The notes: a model not told the origin generated them from the letters alone. A DNA stretch of 64,000 nt from Petaurus breviceps papuanus (GCA_028583685.1 JAMXIF010000058.1:18022364-18086363), one strand, 5' to 3'. Counted from the stretch's first letter, positions 1 to 10,950 are shown. Program-made: numbers and translations.

Positions 1-137
1 AGTTTAGGTACCCATCCATGCTGCTTAGAATATTAGAGATTTGTTCTGTAAGAATATTGGAAATGTTGCTTGTTTATGCTATTTCTGTCCTTACAAAGCA
101 CACTATATGCCTTATCTCATTCAATCTTTACAACACG
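1..137. other. Unique edge with MIR-like scrap
   Basis: No gene is seen. Positions 95-137 resemble the reverse-oriented CORE-SINE segment that reads roughly as cells of 'actttacaaatattatctc', but it is short and diverged. Confidence 0.4.
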
Positions 138-382
138 TTTGTTGTTGTTGTGATGTACAACTCTTCGGGATCCCATTTGGGGTTTTCTTGACAAAGATAT
201 TAGAATGATCTTCCATTTACTTCTCTAGTTCGTTTCATAGATGAAGGAACTGAGGCAGACAGGGTGAAGTGACTTGCTCAGGGTCACACAGTGAGTGTCT
301 GAGGACAGATTTGAACTTAGGAAGAAGAGTCTTCCTGACTGTAGACCAGGTGCTCTATTTACTGCATCACCTAGCTGACCCT
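138..382 (-). mobile_element. MAR1-type CORE-SINE
   Basis: Antisense copy of the long marsupial SINE. The + strand starts with GTT repeats and the RTE-like tail (gggatcccatttggggtttt), then the core (gaaggaactgaggcagaca), and ends with the complement of the tRNA-like head (cacctagctgac). Several bases differ from neighbouring copies, so it is not young. Confidence 0.85.
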
Positions 383-474
383 GGGAACCCATTTAGGCCC
401 TCCAAAACCACTGGAAATAATAATAATAAATAATAAAACTCACCAGAAATAATAATAAATCTTTTCCCCATAAA

Positions 475-600
475 CCCTTTCCTCTTCCTAACTCCTGTTT
501 TACTGCACCCCATTATACCACCATCCTCCCAATCACCCAGAATTGAAAACTGGTCATCCTCACCTCCTCACTCTCATCCCTCATATCCAATCAGTATCCC
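475..600 (+). mobile_element. L2 LINE fragment
   Basis: Resembles the L2 region just after the reverse transcriptase: 'caccatcctcccaatcaccc' followed by 'ctcatatccaatcagt'. No reading frame survives. Confidence 0.55.
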
Positions 601-605
601 TCTCT

Positions 606-694
606 GGCTCTGCTTCCTAAACTATAAAATGAAGGCATTGAATTCAATGACCTCTGAAGTTCCTCCTAATTTTAAAAATCTATGATCCTGTTAC
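606..694 (+). mobile_element. MIR-type SINE, 3' part
   Basis: Carries the CORE-SINE 3' signature in order: 'ctataaaatgaaggcattg', 'caatgacctctgaagttcct', 'aaaatctatgatcctgtta'. The tRNA-like head is missing. Confidence 0.7.
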
Positions 695-2390
695 ATCAAA
701 CCATCAATGACTACATTTAAAGAAGCATTAGAACACCATTTTCACAGCACTCAAAGTTTTCCTTAAGTAATAGCTGAGCATTTCTCAGGCCATATAACTC
801 TTGAATCCATCGATCAACATGAATTATACAGTGACCTTATTTCAAGTCTTATCCTTACCAACAGTGGCACGAAATTTTGTACAACCAAGACAATATCAGA
901 AAGGGCCTCTTGCCCATTGTTACTTGACAATTACAGTGAAAACCAATCCATTCTTTTCATGTTCTCCTCATCCCAAACCTCTGGGCTGCTGGAACAGAAT
1001 TTACTTATACCCACATCTACCCGTTTATTGGCTCTCCTCTCAAGACATTATCCCTAGAGTAGAACTTATTTTTCTCTATGAGGGCAATATTAATTAAATA
1101 GCTGAGGCCATAACTCAGATAAATAAGAACCAAAGCATTATTGAGGAAAAAAAGATCATTTTGAAGGGCCCAAATTTGATTAAATCACAGTCTGGGTTAA
1201 GAAGAATCATTTAACAATTGTTCACTTGATCATGTCCAAATGATCCCAAACATGTAGATGAAAAGTAACAAATTCAGCCAATCATCTCAGTGTTTCCCAT
1301 TGATGGAATATTGTGTGCCAAGTGCCCTAACAGCTGAATAACTAAATATTTCACCCTTTAACCACATGGTGGGCAGGCAAGGTGAAGAGAAAATATGCAG
1401 ATTGTTTTACTTTTTTATGTGAGTTTATGGTGCCATGTAGGTCCCTTTGTATCATTCTCTCCTCCCTCTTACCATTGCCTGGATCTCATTAGAAACCATT
1501 AGTGATGTAATGGTAAACCTATGGAATCTTAAATATGCTTTTAAAATCCTGTGGAATAAAGATGTCTCCCACCAAACCAAAAATGCAGCAGGAATAGACA
1601 AAGTTACATTTCTTTTTATAATGACTCATTTCATCGTTTCCAAATTGTTTTGACTGAAGCTTCTCAAAATAAACTCTCTGAAATATCTAGCCTTTGATGT
1701 CTCTCTTTGAAAAATGTTTCATTTTTTTCAAAGATACTTAACTCACTTTTTTTTTAGGGTGGGGGAGGGAATTTTTGTCTTCTTTTGACTCAGTCTGGTT
1801 TTCTCTCTTAGGATGAGATTGGCCTCTTTGAACCGCCAGTGTCATGATATCAAATAACCATTAGCTAAAGAGGGAAAAGCATGTTTTAATCCACTTTAGC
1901 CCCTATGCAAATGGAATCTATAAAGCAAATACTCTGTGATTTTTAAATTCCCACAAAAATAGAATTCCCAGAACATTACCAGAAGAAGGATTTGGTCCAT
2001 TAAGAATAACAAAACAGTTTAGATGTCAGGAGAGTCCAAGATTAGAGAGACCAGTCAAGCTTAGTCATGATTTCTTAATTCATACGCCATTTCCTAGGCC
2101 TTACAATTCTTTTATACTTTCACTGTCAAGAATCTTAATCCTGGAGGAGTAATTCAAATCTTTGGTGCTTACATATTACAATTTGTTTGGGATGGCAACG
2201 TGCCATTAAAATGCCTCTGGCTTCTTTTGTATTCTTTCAGCTAGAAAACTCAACGGTGGTCGATTATTAAGCCCAGTTCTCCAATGGCCACTGAAATTAC
2301 TGGTTCTCAATCAAAGTTTAATTTTTTCTTTCTTTTATTTAGCTAGCTAAATGGCCAATTGCAGCAGGACTGCTAAATATGGTAGAGCCA
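695..2390. other. Unique AT-rich block, no gene seen
   Basis: About 1.7 kb without a recognisable SINE or LINE. The open frames in it (longest 98 codons at 801-1097) show no known domain, no splice-like context and no low-complexity bias. Candidate for conserved non-coding sequence, but this is untested. Confidence 0.5.
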
Positions 2391-2562
2391 TCATGGTACA
2401 GTAGAGAGAGTGTTGCGTTTGGGGATTGAGAATCTGGGTTTGATTCCTGGTTCCACCTCATACTGCCTTTGTGCACTTGGGCAAGTCACTTTTAACCTCT
2501 CTGGTCCTCACTTTGCTCAAGGGACCTCTAAGGTCTCTTTCAACCTTAAATCTATGATGCTA
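2391..2562 (+). mobile_element. MIR-type SINE
   Basis: Head 'atggtacagtagagagagtg', B-box region 'gggtttgattcctggttcc', core 'cttgggcaagtcactttta' and tail 'ttaaatctatgatgctaag' occur in consensus order. Diverged. Confidence 0.75.
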
Positions 2563-3168
2563 AGAATGGTTTATGAGATACCATAATTTGCTCTCATTGA
2601 TAGATAAAAGTGTACACTATTATTTACTACAGGTACCAAGTATTATTTGTTCCTATTGTGAAATCTAGAATCTAGAAGTGCCCTGATCTCGAAGAGTATA
2701 TCTAAGGATGAATTATTGAGGATGCAAGAGATAAAGATAGAACAAATATCTAGGAATGGGAAAAGTGTGTATCACTCCTTGGTCAGAGGGTGTGTCAGTT
2801 ACTTCAATTCTGCTAATGAGAGGGGAGTCAGGGAGCCTTAAAGAAAAAAATAATTTCATGGGAGGATCACCAGTGGCCACAGTTTGAAAAGGAAGAAGTT
2901 GAGACTGGAGGAAAATCCAAGTTAGAAACAACATAACATTTCTCATCTCGAGGAGTGGGGTTTACAGAGCCCTAGATTTCTTGGTCCCTGGGCCTTATGA
3001 GCTCTAGAGGCCCAGGTGCCAACTAAGGTAATAACTAAGGTACATGAGCCAACTTCACCATAAACAATAGAATTATCCATTAAATTCAGCTAGTGGATTT
3101 AATTCAAACAAAGCAACAACTCAAAGACAAGATGGACCAAAGTCATCCAACATCATGATGAAGTAGTC
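2563..3168. other. Unique block, no gene seen
   Basis: No repeat family or gene recognised. A 77-codon minus-strand frame (2713-2946) has no identifiable domain. Confidence 0.45.
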
Positions 3169-3178
3169 AGCAATTGCT

Positions 3179-3439
3179 TTTCTTGTTTAGCTGTTTCAGG
3201 CATATCTAATTCTTCATGACCCTATTTGAGATTTTCTTGGTTAAGATACTGGAGTGGTTCCCCTTTTATTTCTCCAGTTCATTTTACAGATGAGGAAACT
3301 GAGACAAATAGGGTGAAGTGACTTGCCCAGGGTCACACAGCTGCAGTATCTGAGGCTGGATTTGAACTCAGGAAGATAAGTCTTCCTGATTCTAAGCTCA
3401 GTGCTCTATCTACTGCACTACCTAGCTTCCCTTACAACT
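3179..3439 (-). mobile_element. MAR1-type CORE-SINE with TSD
   Basis: Complete antisense copy: RTE-like tail at left, core 'acagatgaggaaactgagac', and complement of the tRNA-like head at right. A perfect 10-bp target-site duplication agcaattgct lies at 3169-3178 and 3440-3449. Confidence 0.9.
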
Positions 3440-3629
3440 AGCAATTGCTACAAGTCTGATTAGAGAGGCAAAGGAAGGAAATCTTTGGAAGTCAGATAGG
3501 GAAGTGTCTTTCTTATCCAAAAAGCTATGGGGTAAGCACATGGTTATGTGGTCAAAAAGCCTACTATTTCCTGGCAGTATAAAATTGGAATTAATTGTGC
3601 ATACCCAGCATGATAAGGATTCTTTAATC

Positions 3630-4078
3630 TGTCCTTCACTCAGCTATCAAGTTGATTGTCCCAAAGGGCAGGTCTAATCATGTCAACCTCTTACTCAACC
3701 AACTCCAATAGCTCCCTATTATCTCTGATACCAAATAGAAAATCCTCTCCTTGACTTTTACATCCCTTCATAATCTGGCCCCTTTACCTTTCCAGTCTTC
3801 TTTCACTTTACTCTGAGAGGCCCAAGTCTTGGCTAAAATTCTGTCTTCTTCAAGAAGCCTTTTCTTATCTCCCTTGATGCTTTCTTTGTAAGTGCTTTCC
3901 CTTTAGGATTATCTCCAATTTCTTCTGTTTATATTTGGTATGTTCTTGGTTGTTTACATGTTGTCTTTCCCAGACTGGGAGTAAGGAATGTTTTTTGGTT
4001 TATGCATTTCTTTGTATTCCCACTATGTCCCTGGCACATAGTAGGAGCTTACTAGATGCTTGTTGACTTGACTCATCA
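3630..4078 (+). mobile_element. L2 LINE 3' end
   Basis: Follows the L2 3' region in order: 'ctaatcatgtcaacctctta', 'caatagctccctattatctc', 'cataatctggcccctttacc', a 'caagaagccttttcttatc' segment, then the terminal 'ctggcacatagtaggagctt' and 'tgcttgttgacttgactc'. Non-coding. Confidence 0.85.
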
Positions 4079-4125
4079 GAGGTGAGTCTGTGGCATGCCA
4101 ATTTCCATACCTTCCAACCAAGATG

Positions 4126-4342
4126 CTGGTGCACTCCCTCTCTACTGAGCCTATATTTAATTGCCTTCTGTTTGTTTATATTTACTCTCCTTATACTTAT
4201 ATAAGTCTTTATTGTCTTCCCATCAGAATGTAAGGTTGTTGAGAATAGTGAGAGTTTCTTTTATTTGTATTTTTATTCCTAGCACAGTACCTGGCATATA
4301 CTATGTGCTTAACCAATGCTTTCTTGATTGATTGATTCTATT
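4126..4342 (+). mobile_element. L2 LINE 3' end, second copy
   Basis: A second L2 terminus 50 bp after the first. It has 'gtaaggttgttgagaatag', 'agcacagtacctggcatata' and a short TTGA-type terminal repeat (gattgattgatt). Confidence 0.8.
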
Positions 4343-4611
4343 TTCAACCAAAGCCACATCTTGAAGTAATGACTATCATATATTTCTTCTGCTCATTATG
4401 AAAGATAATTCCTCCTTTATTTTGTTCTGAAACTATTTCATTCAAGATTGGGAAGGATCATCTAAATATTCCAAGATTTGGTGAACCAGTTGATATTCTC
4501 CTTCACCAAGTTCTTTTCATGGTTTTGCAAACTTTAATCACATCATCTCCCAACCTTAGACCTTCCAGAATGATAGATGAAAACTTTTTAGTCTGTCTTC
4601 ATGTCAAAGCC

Positions 4612-4790
4612 TATCTAATCAATCAATAAAACTTTATTAGGCACCTACTATGTGACAATCACTGTGTTAGTACTGTGGATACAAAAAAAAAAAAAAAAGA
4701 GAGAATGTCCCTGCCCTCAAGGACCTTATTTTCTAACAGGCAAAACAACATATGCATATATAAATATACATTTCCAACTCCTGGATTATT
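4612..4790 (-). mobile_element. L2 LINE 3' end, reversed
   Basis: Reads 'atcaatcaataaaactttat', 'aggcacctactatgtgac', 'ccctgccctcaaggacctta', the complement of the L2 end. A 17-A run follows 'gtggataca'. Confidence 0.8.
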
Positions 4791-6200
4791 TTGATTCCCC
4801 TTCTCTAGCCCTGTTCTATTTCCATTATTATTTTTTTCTTAAATAGAGAAAACAAAAAAATGTATTTAGGATTCTAAGTGTAGCTACTCTATAATTTAAA
4901 AAATAGAAAAATATTGTGCTTTCTGTTTTATTGCCAATATTTTCTTGATAGTGGCCTGTCCATTTTCCCCCTAAGTTTTGTTTCCAGTCTTTCAGCAAAT
5001 TATCCATGATAAAGTGGCAACACATGCATACACACACATACACATGCACAATCTCATGTTCATTTCATCTTGTGTTGTTTTTTTCAGTATTTAAAGTGAA
5101 ATTCATCAAATGATCTTTGAAGGTCTACATTTATTATGTCCCTCTTAATTGGTAGTCCCCACTCTGAAAGACTCTTAATGGCTAGCAGAACTAGATTATT
5201 CAAGTTTTTAAAAATCTAATTAAAGTACTGGCCATATATTGAAGAAGTAATTATAAAAATTCTTGAGTCACAGGCAGAAAATCTTTTGCAGATGTAATGT
5301 AGATAATCTGGAAATAAGAGAAATTTAAATGTATGTGTTTTAGCTCTTGGCCAGGATAGCTGTGAAATGTCAACTTATTAGAATAGGGTGAATGACAGTA
5401 GTATTGTTATCTTTAGATATGTAAACTATCGGGGTCTAATTTTCCATTTTGTGGGGGTTTTTATTACCTGGACTTTCTTTAAGTAAAATATGAATTTGTC
5501 TTTTAGTGTTGTCATTTGGAATTGGTTGTTAGTTTAGGCAATTTTCACAATTATGTATTTAATATAAATATCTCTAATGACATAATAGCCAAATGTCATT
5601 TTATAATTACACTGGAAAATTATTTAGTGCATTGGCTCTTTCCATAGTTTTAGTCCTCGAAAAGTTTAATCATCAATATTCAACCCAATTCTCAGAGGCC
5701 AGACTTATGGATCTGAGGCAAAGCATTCTTTACAAATTTATGTGAAGAGTAAGGAGAATTTGTGCAAGTTTCCAGGTTGTTCCTCATATATTTCTTTTCT
5801 TAAAAAGAGAGACATTTTGAATCTTTAAAAATTTTTGCATTATTATCATTCCCCCCACCCCCTTCCTCCACCTCACCACAAAGAATCCTTCTTTGTAACA
5901 AAGTACCTTTTAGCAATCTAGTTGCAATGTCTAAAGGTGTATGCCTCCTTCAACATCCATGTTCCACCACCTTTCTGACAAGAGTAGATCTGCATCATTA
6001 TTGGCACTATCAAATTGTACTTCTTAGATATTATCCTTCCTTTCCATTACTACTGGCATCAGCTTTCAGGCCTTATTTTTTTTCCCATGAATTATTACAA
6101 AATGCTGTAACTGAGCTCTTCCCTTGTAATATGTCTTACTTCTAACCTTTCCTGGACACCACTACTATGTATTCTTCCAAAAAAAAGTTACTTTCAAGGA
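4791..6200. other. Unique AT-rich block, no gene seen
   Basis: About 1.4 kb with no recognised repeat. The stretch 5310-5640 is rich in TAAT/ATTA-type words ('tttaatataaatatctctaa', 'ataattacactggaaaatta'), a look often seen in vertebrate conserved non-coding elements. This is suggestive only. Confidence 0.45.
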
Positions 6201-6275
6201 GGTAATTGTGCCTCAATGGAAATAGCACTGGACTGAAAATCGGGAGTCCTGAGTTCTGATTCTACAATATTAGTT
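6201..6275 (+). mobile_element. MIR-type SINE head
   Basis: Head-like text 'caatggaaatagcactggac' followed by 'gagtcctgagttctgattct'. The element is cut here by the short SINE at 6298, and no clear 3' half follows. Confidence 0.55.
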
Positions 6276-6297
6276 TTAAGCTCCCTTAAAGATTTTA

Positions 6298-6432
6298 TTT
6301 TGGGGGTAGGGGGCAATTGGGGTTAAGTGACTTGTTCAGGATCACACAGCTAAGTGTCTGAGCTGGATTTGAACTCAGGTCCTCCTGACTCCAAGATTGG
6401 TGCTCTATCTGCTGCACCACCTGGCTGCCTCT
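6298..6432 (-). mobile_element. Short tRNA-headed SINE with TSD
   Basis: Antisense copy of the short marsupial SINE: 'caattggggttaagtgactt', 'atttgaactcaggtcctcct', then the reversed head 'caccacctggctgcc'. Near-matching duplications flank it (cccttaaagatttta at 6283-6297, tccttaaaatttta at 6433-6446). It lies in an older MIR-type head. Confidence 0.85.
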
Positions 6433-6586
6433 TCCTTAAAATTTTAGTGACAGTTTTCACCATATGTTACTAAAGGTAAAGAATTTCACCCCTGCCAGTG
6501 TTTGAGGACCATGAGTGTGGAAATACAGAACCAAGTACTGATAGGTTTGATGTGACCTTCCTTTCTCTTCTAAAGAAACCTAGGGG

Positions 6587-6738
6587 GTAAGCTAGGTGGC
6601 ACAATGGATAGAGCACTGACTCTAGAGTCAGTAGGACCTGAGTTCAAATGTGGCCTCTGGCATTTGAAGCTTACTGTGTGACCCTGGTCAAGTCACTTAA
6701 CTAACCCCAATTGTCTCACCAATAATAAGAATAAGAAT
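6587..6738 (+). mobile_element. Short tRNA-headed SINE with TSD
   Basis: Head 'taagctaggtggcacaatgg', B-box-like 'gagttcaaatgtggcctc', end 'accccaattgtctcacc' and an AATAAG-type tail. Target-site duplications agaaacctagggg (6574-6586) and agaaagctagggg (6739-6751) differ at one base. Confidence 0.9.
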
Positions 6739-6905
6739 AGAAAGCTAGGGGACAAATGGTCCTAGGCCAGGTATTCTTGACCAGTGTCTTTGAAATCCTC
6801 AGCATGTGTTCCACTCAGTGCTTTGTGGGTTTTCACTATTTTATTGCACAAAATACTTGAGTTTCCCTCTTAATTGCATCAGGCTGGATAATCAGTCTTG
6901 AAAAA

Positions 6906-7130
6906 GGGCCAGCTAGGTGGCACAATGGATAGAACACCAGGCCAGGAATCAGAAAGACTCATATTCTTAAGTTCAAATCTGTGTGACCCTGGGCAAGTCA
7001 CTTCACCCTATTTGCCTCACTTTCCTCATCTGTAAAATGAGCTGGAAAAGAAAATGGCAAACCACTCCAGTGTCTCTGCCAAGAAAACCCCAAATGGGGT
7101 CACAAAGAGCCCAGTACAACTGAACAACAG
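6906..7130 (+). mobile_element. MAR1-type CORE-SINE
   Basis: Sense copy: head 'ccagctaggtggcacaatgg', core 'cctcatctgtaaaatgagct', RTE-like tail 'ccccaaatggggtcacaaag', ending 'actgaacaacag'. About 20 bp are missing between head and core compared with other copies. Confidence 0.88.
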
Positions 7131-7276
7131 TTCTGTGCTAAGGGCTTCATCTTTATAGGAGACATTATCTCATTTGATCCTCCTAACAGCCCAAGCAGGT
7201 AGGGGCTATTATGATCCCCATTTTACAGATGAGGAAACTGAGGCAAAAAGCAGTTAAGTGACTTGCCCAGGGCTGT
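7131..7276 (-). mobile_element. MIR-type SINE, partial
   Basis: Antisense core: 'cattatctcatttgatcctc', 'ccattttacagatgaggaaa', 'gtgacttgcccagggctg'. It abuts the MAR1 element without a visible gap. Confidence 0.7.
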
Positions 7277-7495
7277 CTTGAATGGATATAAAATTATTTC
7301 CATATTACTTCCCCTATTAAACTGTGAGCATTCTTAGAGAATAGGGACTGCTTTTTTTTGTTTTCCTTTGGTTTTTGCTTTCCTTTGTACCCCAAGCACA
7401 TAGCACTATATTAGTAATCAATCAACCAGCAAGTTTATGCACCATGATCTAGACTAGGTGCTGGGGCTACAAAGTCCTTGATAAAGGGCACCCAG
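7277..7495. mobile_element. L2 LINE pieces, two orientations
   Basis: 7277-7420 reads as an L2 end on the + strand ('ttaaactgtgagcattctta', 'accccaagcacatagcac'). 7421-7495 reads as a reversed L2 end ('aggtgctggggctacaaag'). Both are short and diverged. Confidence 0.55.
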
Positions 7496-7500
7496 ACTGA

Positions 7501-7663
7501 GTTGCCATTTCCTTCTCCAGCTCATTTTACAGATGAGGAAAGTGAGGCAAACAGGGTGAAGTGACTTGCCCAGGGTCACACAGTTAGGAAGTGACAAAGG
7601 CTGTATTTGAACTCAGGTCTTCCAGGCCTGGTGCTCTATCCATTGCTCCACCTAGCTGCCCCA
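7501..7663 (-). mobile_element. MAR1-type CORE-SINE, truncated
   Basis: Antisense. It begins inside the RTE-like tail at 'gccatttccttctccagctc' and runs to the reversed head 'ccacctagctgcccc'. The outer tail is absent. Confidence 0.8.
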
Positions 7664-7665
7664 TT

Positions 7666-7725
7666 AGAGGCATTGACCAAGATAACCTCTGAGGTTTCTT
7701 GCAGCTCTAACTCTGTGCTCCAACA
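7666..7725 (+). mobile_element. MIR-type SINE 3' tip
   Basis: Only the last 60 bp of the family are visible: 'taacctctgaggtttcttgc' and 'agctctaactctgtg'. Confidence 0.45.
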
Positions 7726-7827
7726 ATGAGATAGTCTTTGAGGACCCTGTGAGTCTTTGTCCTATGGCTAAACTTTTGAGTCTGGGTGCCTGAAAGGATG
7801 GTGATTGGCTACTATCAGAAACTGGGG

Positions 7828-7992
7828 AGGAGTCTAGGTGGCGAAGTGAATAGAACACCAGCCCTGGAGTCAGGTAGACCTGAGTTCAAACTCGGCCTCA
7901 GACTCTTAACACTTACTAGCCATGTGACCTTGGTAAGTCACAACCCCAATTGCCCTGCCTTCCCCCTTTCAAAAAAAAGAAAAAAGCAAAAA
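7828..7992 (+). mobile_element. Short tRNA-headed SINE with TSD
   Basis: Head 'gagtctaggtggcgaagtga', B-box-like 'gagttcaaactcggcctcag', end 'ccccaattgccctgccttcc' with an A-rich tail. Perfect 11-bp target-site duplication agaaactgggg at 7817-7827 and 7993-8003. Confidence 0.92.
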
Positions 7993-8066
7993 AGAAACTG
8001 GGGGATCAGAAAGGAGAGTGGGATTGATAGTGAAGATGAGTTTGGATTTAAACAGGTCGGTTCAAC

Positions 8067-8160
8067 CAATATTTATTAAGTATTTCAAGGTGTTAGGCAA
8101 AGTGATATGGTAAAAAGTCAGCCTTGGTGTCAGGAGGGTCCTGTCTCTGACTCCCATTGA
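8067..8160 (-). mobile_element. L2 end plus SINE scrap
   Basis: 'ccaatatttattaagtattt' is an L2-type reversed terminus. 'cttggtgtcaggagggtcct' looks like a diverged SINE head. Boundaries are uncertain. Confidence 0.4.
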
Positions 8161-9457
8161 TCATAGGGCAAGGGTGATTTGTTCTGTGAAGTTTGGATTC
8201 AGTCAAAAGGCCCCACTCAAGGCCTCAAGGCCACAGTTTCTCACCCCTGTCACAGGTCTTCACCTCCAAGAGACCTTGGTTATTCCATATGGGTAGAGGG
8301 AGTTTCTGTACCATGAGTTGTCTACATTGATGAAATCGTAGACTAGCCCCCTCTGTCTGAACCATTAAAAAATAAAAAGAACAATAGTAAACCCTGGCCT
8401 AAGGTTCTTAGGGGTTTGCTTGCACTGGAAAAGCAAAGACCTGAGCATAATCAGGCATTTGCTTGCTCTCCAGAAGCTTACATTTTAGTGGGCGGCTGGG
8501 GAATGAGGAGTTACAAGTGCCCGAGTCCAGAAGGCAATGGCTTCCTTTCCTTCTCCTCTTCCTCCACTGGGAAGGAGAAGCATTTTTGCAAGCAGCACAT
8601 TTTCTTTAGAGCATCTGGGCTGGGAATATCCCAGTCACTTCTATATCCCAAGAAGGAAAACACGGTCGATAGACAAACTCCAAGAACCTTTTTTGGTGGC
8701 TGATATTTTATTCATCTTCCTTGTCAGTGGGCAAGAGGGGCAGGTATCTGGTTTTCATTACAGAAGTACAATTATGGCTTGGTTGATGTGAATGGATAAT
8801 CACCGCATCTGAACTGAAATTACATTGAGTCTAAACAGAGGGCTCTGTGGCATTCTCCTCACTAAAAAGCTGTCAAGTTTGGCACTCTTACTCCGTCGCA
8901 GTCAAACATTTTCTTAGCCATATTAGGTTATATGGAAATCGGCCAACATTAAGCATGGTGTGTGAAAACATTTTCTATACCAAGGCAGGAGCTTTTTTTC
9001 CCTGCCGGTTGAAAAGGAGCAAAGATTAGGGAAGTTGTTTTTGGTGAGTAAGTTTTTGGAACTCTTCGGTCAAATTTTAACTTTTGGATGAAACATTTAC
9101 TCCAGGGCAGAGGAGGGAAAACACCTGAGTAAAAAGAATAGCGATTGGAATTGAGACAAAATTTTTTTTTTAAATAAGACTTCATAAGAGTCTTATCCTC
9201 ACTGAGCTTAGGCAGGGCTTGAGCTGCTTTTCTGTTTTCGAAAAGCTGGCTTCTCTTTTATTTCTTAAATTTTTTTTAATGTTTAATTTATGGGATAAAA
9301 CAAACATTTCCGTAATATAGTATAATGAAAAAAAAAAAGATTGTATTCTTTAAAAAACAGACACCCTTTACTACCATTTTGAGGATTTCCTCTTCCTTCC
9401 AGGGTGGAGGGAGAGCATACCAAAGGGCTCTTGGATACCATAATCTATCCATGATCA
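8161..9457. other. Long unique block, no gene seen
   Basis: About 1.3 kb, the largest repeat-poor stretch in the first 10 kb, apart from a faint L2-like piece at 8471-8500. Overlapping frames of 60-95 codons occur on both strands with no recognised domain. An inverted repeat, ataagact/agtcttat with a 7-bp loop, lies near 9174-9196. Confidence 0.5.
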
Positions 9458-9660
9458 TATTATAGTATCCGAGATTTAGAGCTGAAATAGACCTCAGAGA
9501 TCATTTTGTCCACATTCCTTCATTTTAGAGATAAGCAAACTAAGCCACAGAAGTGATTTGTCCAAGGTGATAGACACAGTAACTTGGCGGAGCTGGATTT
9601 GAACTCAGCTCCTATGACCCCCAAATCTAGTGCTGTTTTCAACACATCACGCTGTTTCTC
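9458..9660 (-). mobile_element. MIR-type SINE
   Basis: Antisense order 'agatttagagctgaaataga', 'gtccacattccttcatttta', 'gctggatttgaactcagctc'. Nearly full length but strongly diverged. Confidence 0.75.
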
Positions 9661-9840
9661 AAATTACATCATTTAATGCTCTTCAGATATTACTTATTAC
9701 CTAGCCTTAGTTAACACATTGGACCTGAAAACATAAGGTGATTTGAAGAGACCTCCAGATCAAAGCAGTTCATTAATGGTTGTTGTTGGCAGTGGGTTGT
9801 TTTTTTTTAAACTAACTAGTTCTCTCTCATCTTACACAGG

Positions 9841-10105
9841 GTAGCTAGGTGGTGCAGTGGACAGATCTCTGGATCTGGATTCAGGAATTTTCCTAAATTC
9901 AAATCTGGCCTCAGACCCTTATTAGCTGTGTGACCCTGGGCAAGTCACTTCACCCTCTTTGCCTCAGTTTCTTCCTCTGTAAAATGAGTCAAAAAATGTA
10001 AAAAAAATAAAAGGAGAAGGAAATGGCAAACCACTCCAGTATCTTTGCCAAGAAAACCTAAATGGGGTCATGAAGAGTCACACATGACAGAACAACAATA
10101 CAGAA
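9841..10105 (+). mobile_element. MAR1-type CORE-SINE with TSD
   Basis: Head 'gtagctaggtggtgcagtgg', core 'cctctgtaaaatgagtc', an inserted A-rich stretch, RTE-like tail 'ctaaatggggtcatgaagag', ending 'agaacaaca'. TSD catcttacacagg (9828-9840) and catcttactcagg (10106-10118) differ at one base. Confidence 0.9.
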
Positions 10106-10118
10106 CATCTTACTCAGG

Positions 10119-10878
10119 CTAGGAATTCAGGGACTACTTAGCAAAGTCTCAAATAGGAGCTCTGGCCTACTCTATTTGCTCTTCCTGGCCAATTTGCCCC
10201 TTCTTAGGTGACTCGGTGGCCCCTAACCTACCCCCCCCCCCACGACCCCTCCCCATACATATGTATGTTCAGAGGCTCACCATATTAATACCTGATTTAT
10301 CGGGGTCACCTAATCAGCTTAACCCACTGTAGCTCACAACTCTCCAACTCAAGAGATCCATTAGCCGCAGTCTCCCCAGGATCAGGGATTATTGGTGTTT
10401 GCCATGACCTGGCACTCATGGATATCTGAATAACACTTGAATTCAAATTTGATAATATTGAAATCCATAGCAGTTTGCTTATTTGGTTGGAAGATAGAGC
10501 TTGTAAGGCTAAAGCCCATCCACAAACTATGATAATTAAGAAATTATGATATCATTATGAAAGTTCTGGTAGATATGCCTATATTTTAGATGAAGAAATG
10601 TGTACAACTGAATAAATCCATGTCATCTCTGTCATCTTGGAGATGAACCAAGATAGGAAATGAAATTTCATAGGACAAAATGCAATGTGCTTACACCAAA
10701 GTCTTACTATTACACATTTCCAGGCTTCTGTCAGAAAAAAAAGCACCCCTATCTTTCTCTTTGCAAGCCCTTCTATTTTGGCTTGTCATGGCATTGATGA
10801 GCTCTCTTTGCTGCTTTTGTGGTTAATGGATTTGACTGCTGAATCTGAGAAGGCTTAGCTATCTCCCCACTAATTACT
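10119..10878. other. Unique block, no gene seen
   Basis: No repeat family or gene recognised apart from the C-rich patch at 10220-10254, listed separately. Confidence 0.45.
10220..10254 (-). other. Potential G-quadruplex motif
   Basis: The + strand has C4, an 11-C run at 10231-10241, C4 and C4 separated by 7, 4 and 1 bases. The minus strand therefore has four G-runs with loops of 7 bases or less, the standard pattern for a G-quadruplex. Confidence 0.5.
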
Positions 10879-10896
10879 GGTACCCCCTGGTGGCCA
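10879..10896 (-). promoter_or_regulatory. Near-consensus CTCF motif
   Basis: Read on the minus strand, this is TGGCCACCAGGGGGTACC. The first 14 bases match the usual vertebrate CTCF motif (TGGCCACCAGGGGGCGCTA), and differences fall only in the weaker 3' positions. It sits in unique DNA, 55 bp before a long CTTC tract. Occupancy is inferred, not shown. Confidence 0.6.
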
Positions 10897-10950
10897 GAAA
10901 TTGAACTGAAGAATTTCTTCCATAGAAGGAACAGAGACTTAGGATCCTTC

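Noticed and set aside
801-1097. 98-codon frame that looked faintly like a viral or pol fragment
   Set aside because: No conserved motif could be pointed to. It is in unique DNA with no flanking LTR-like or LINE-like sequence.
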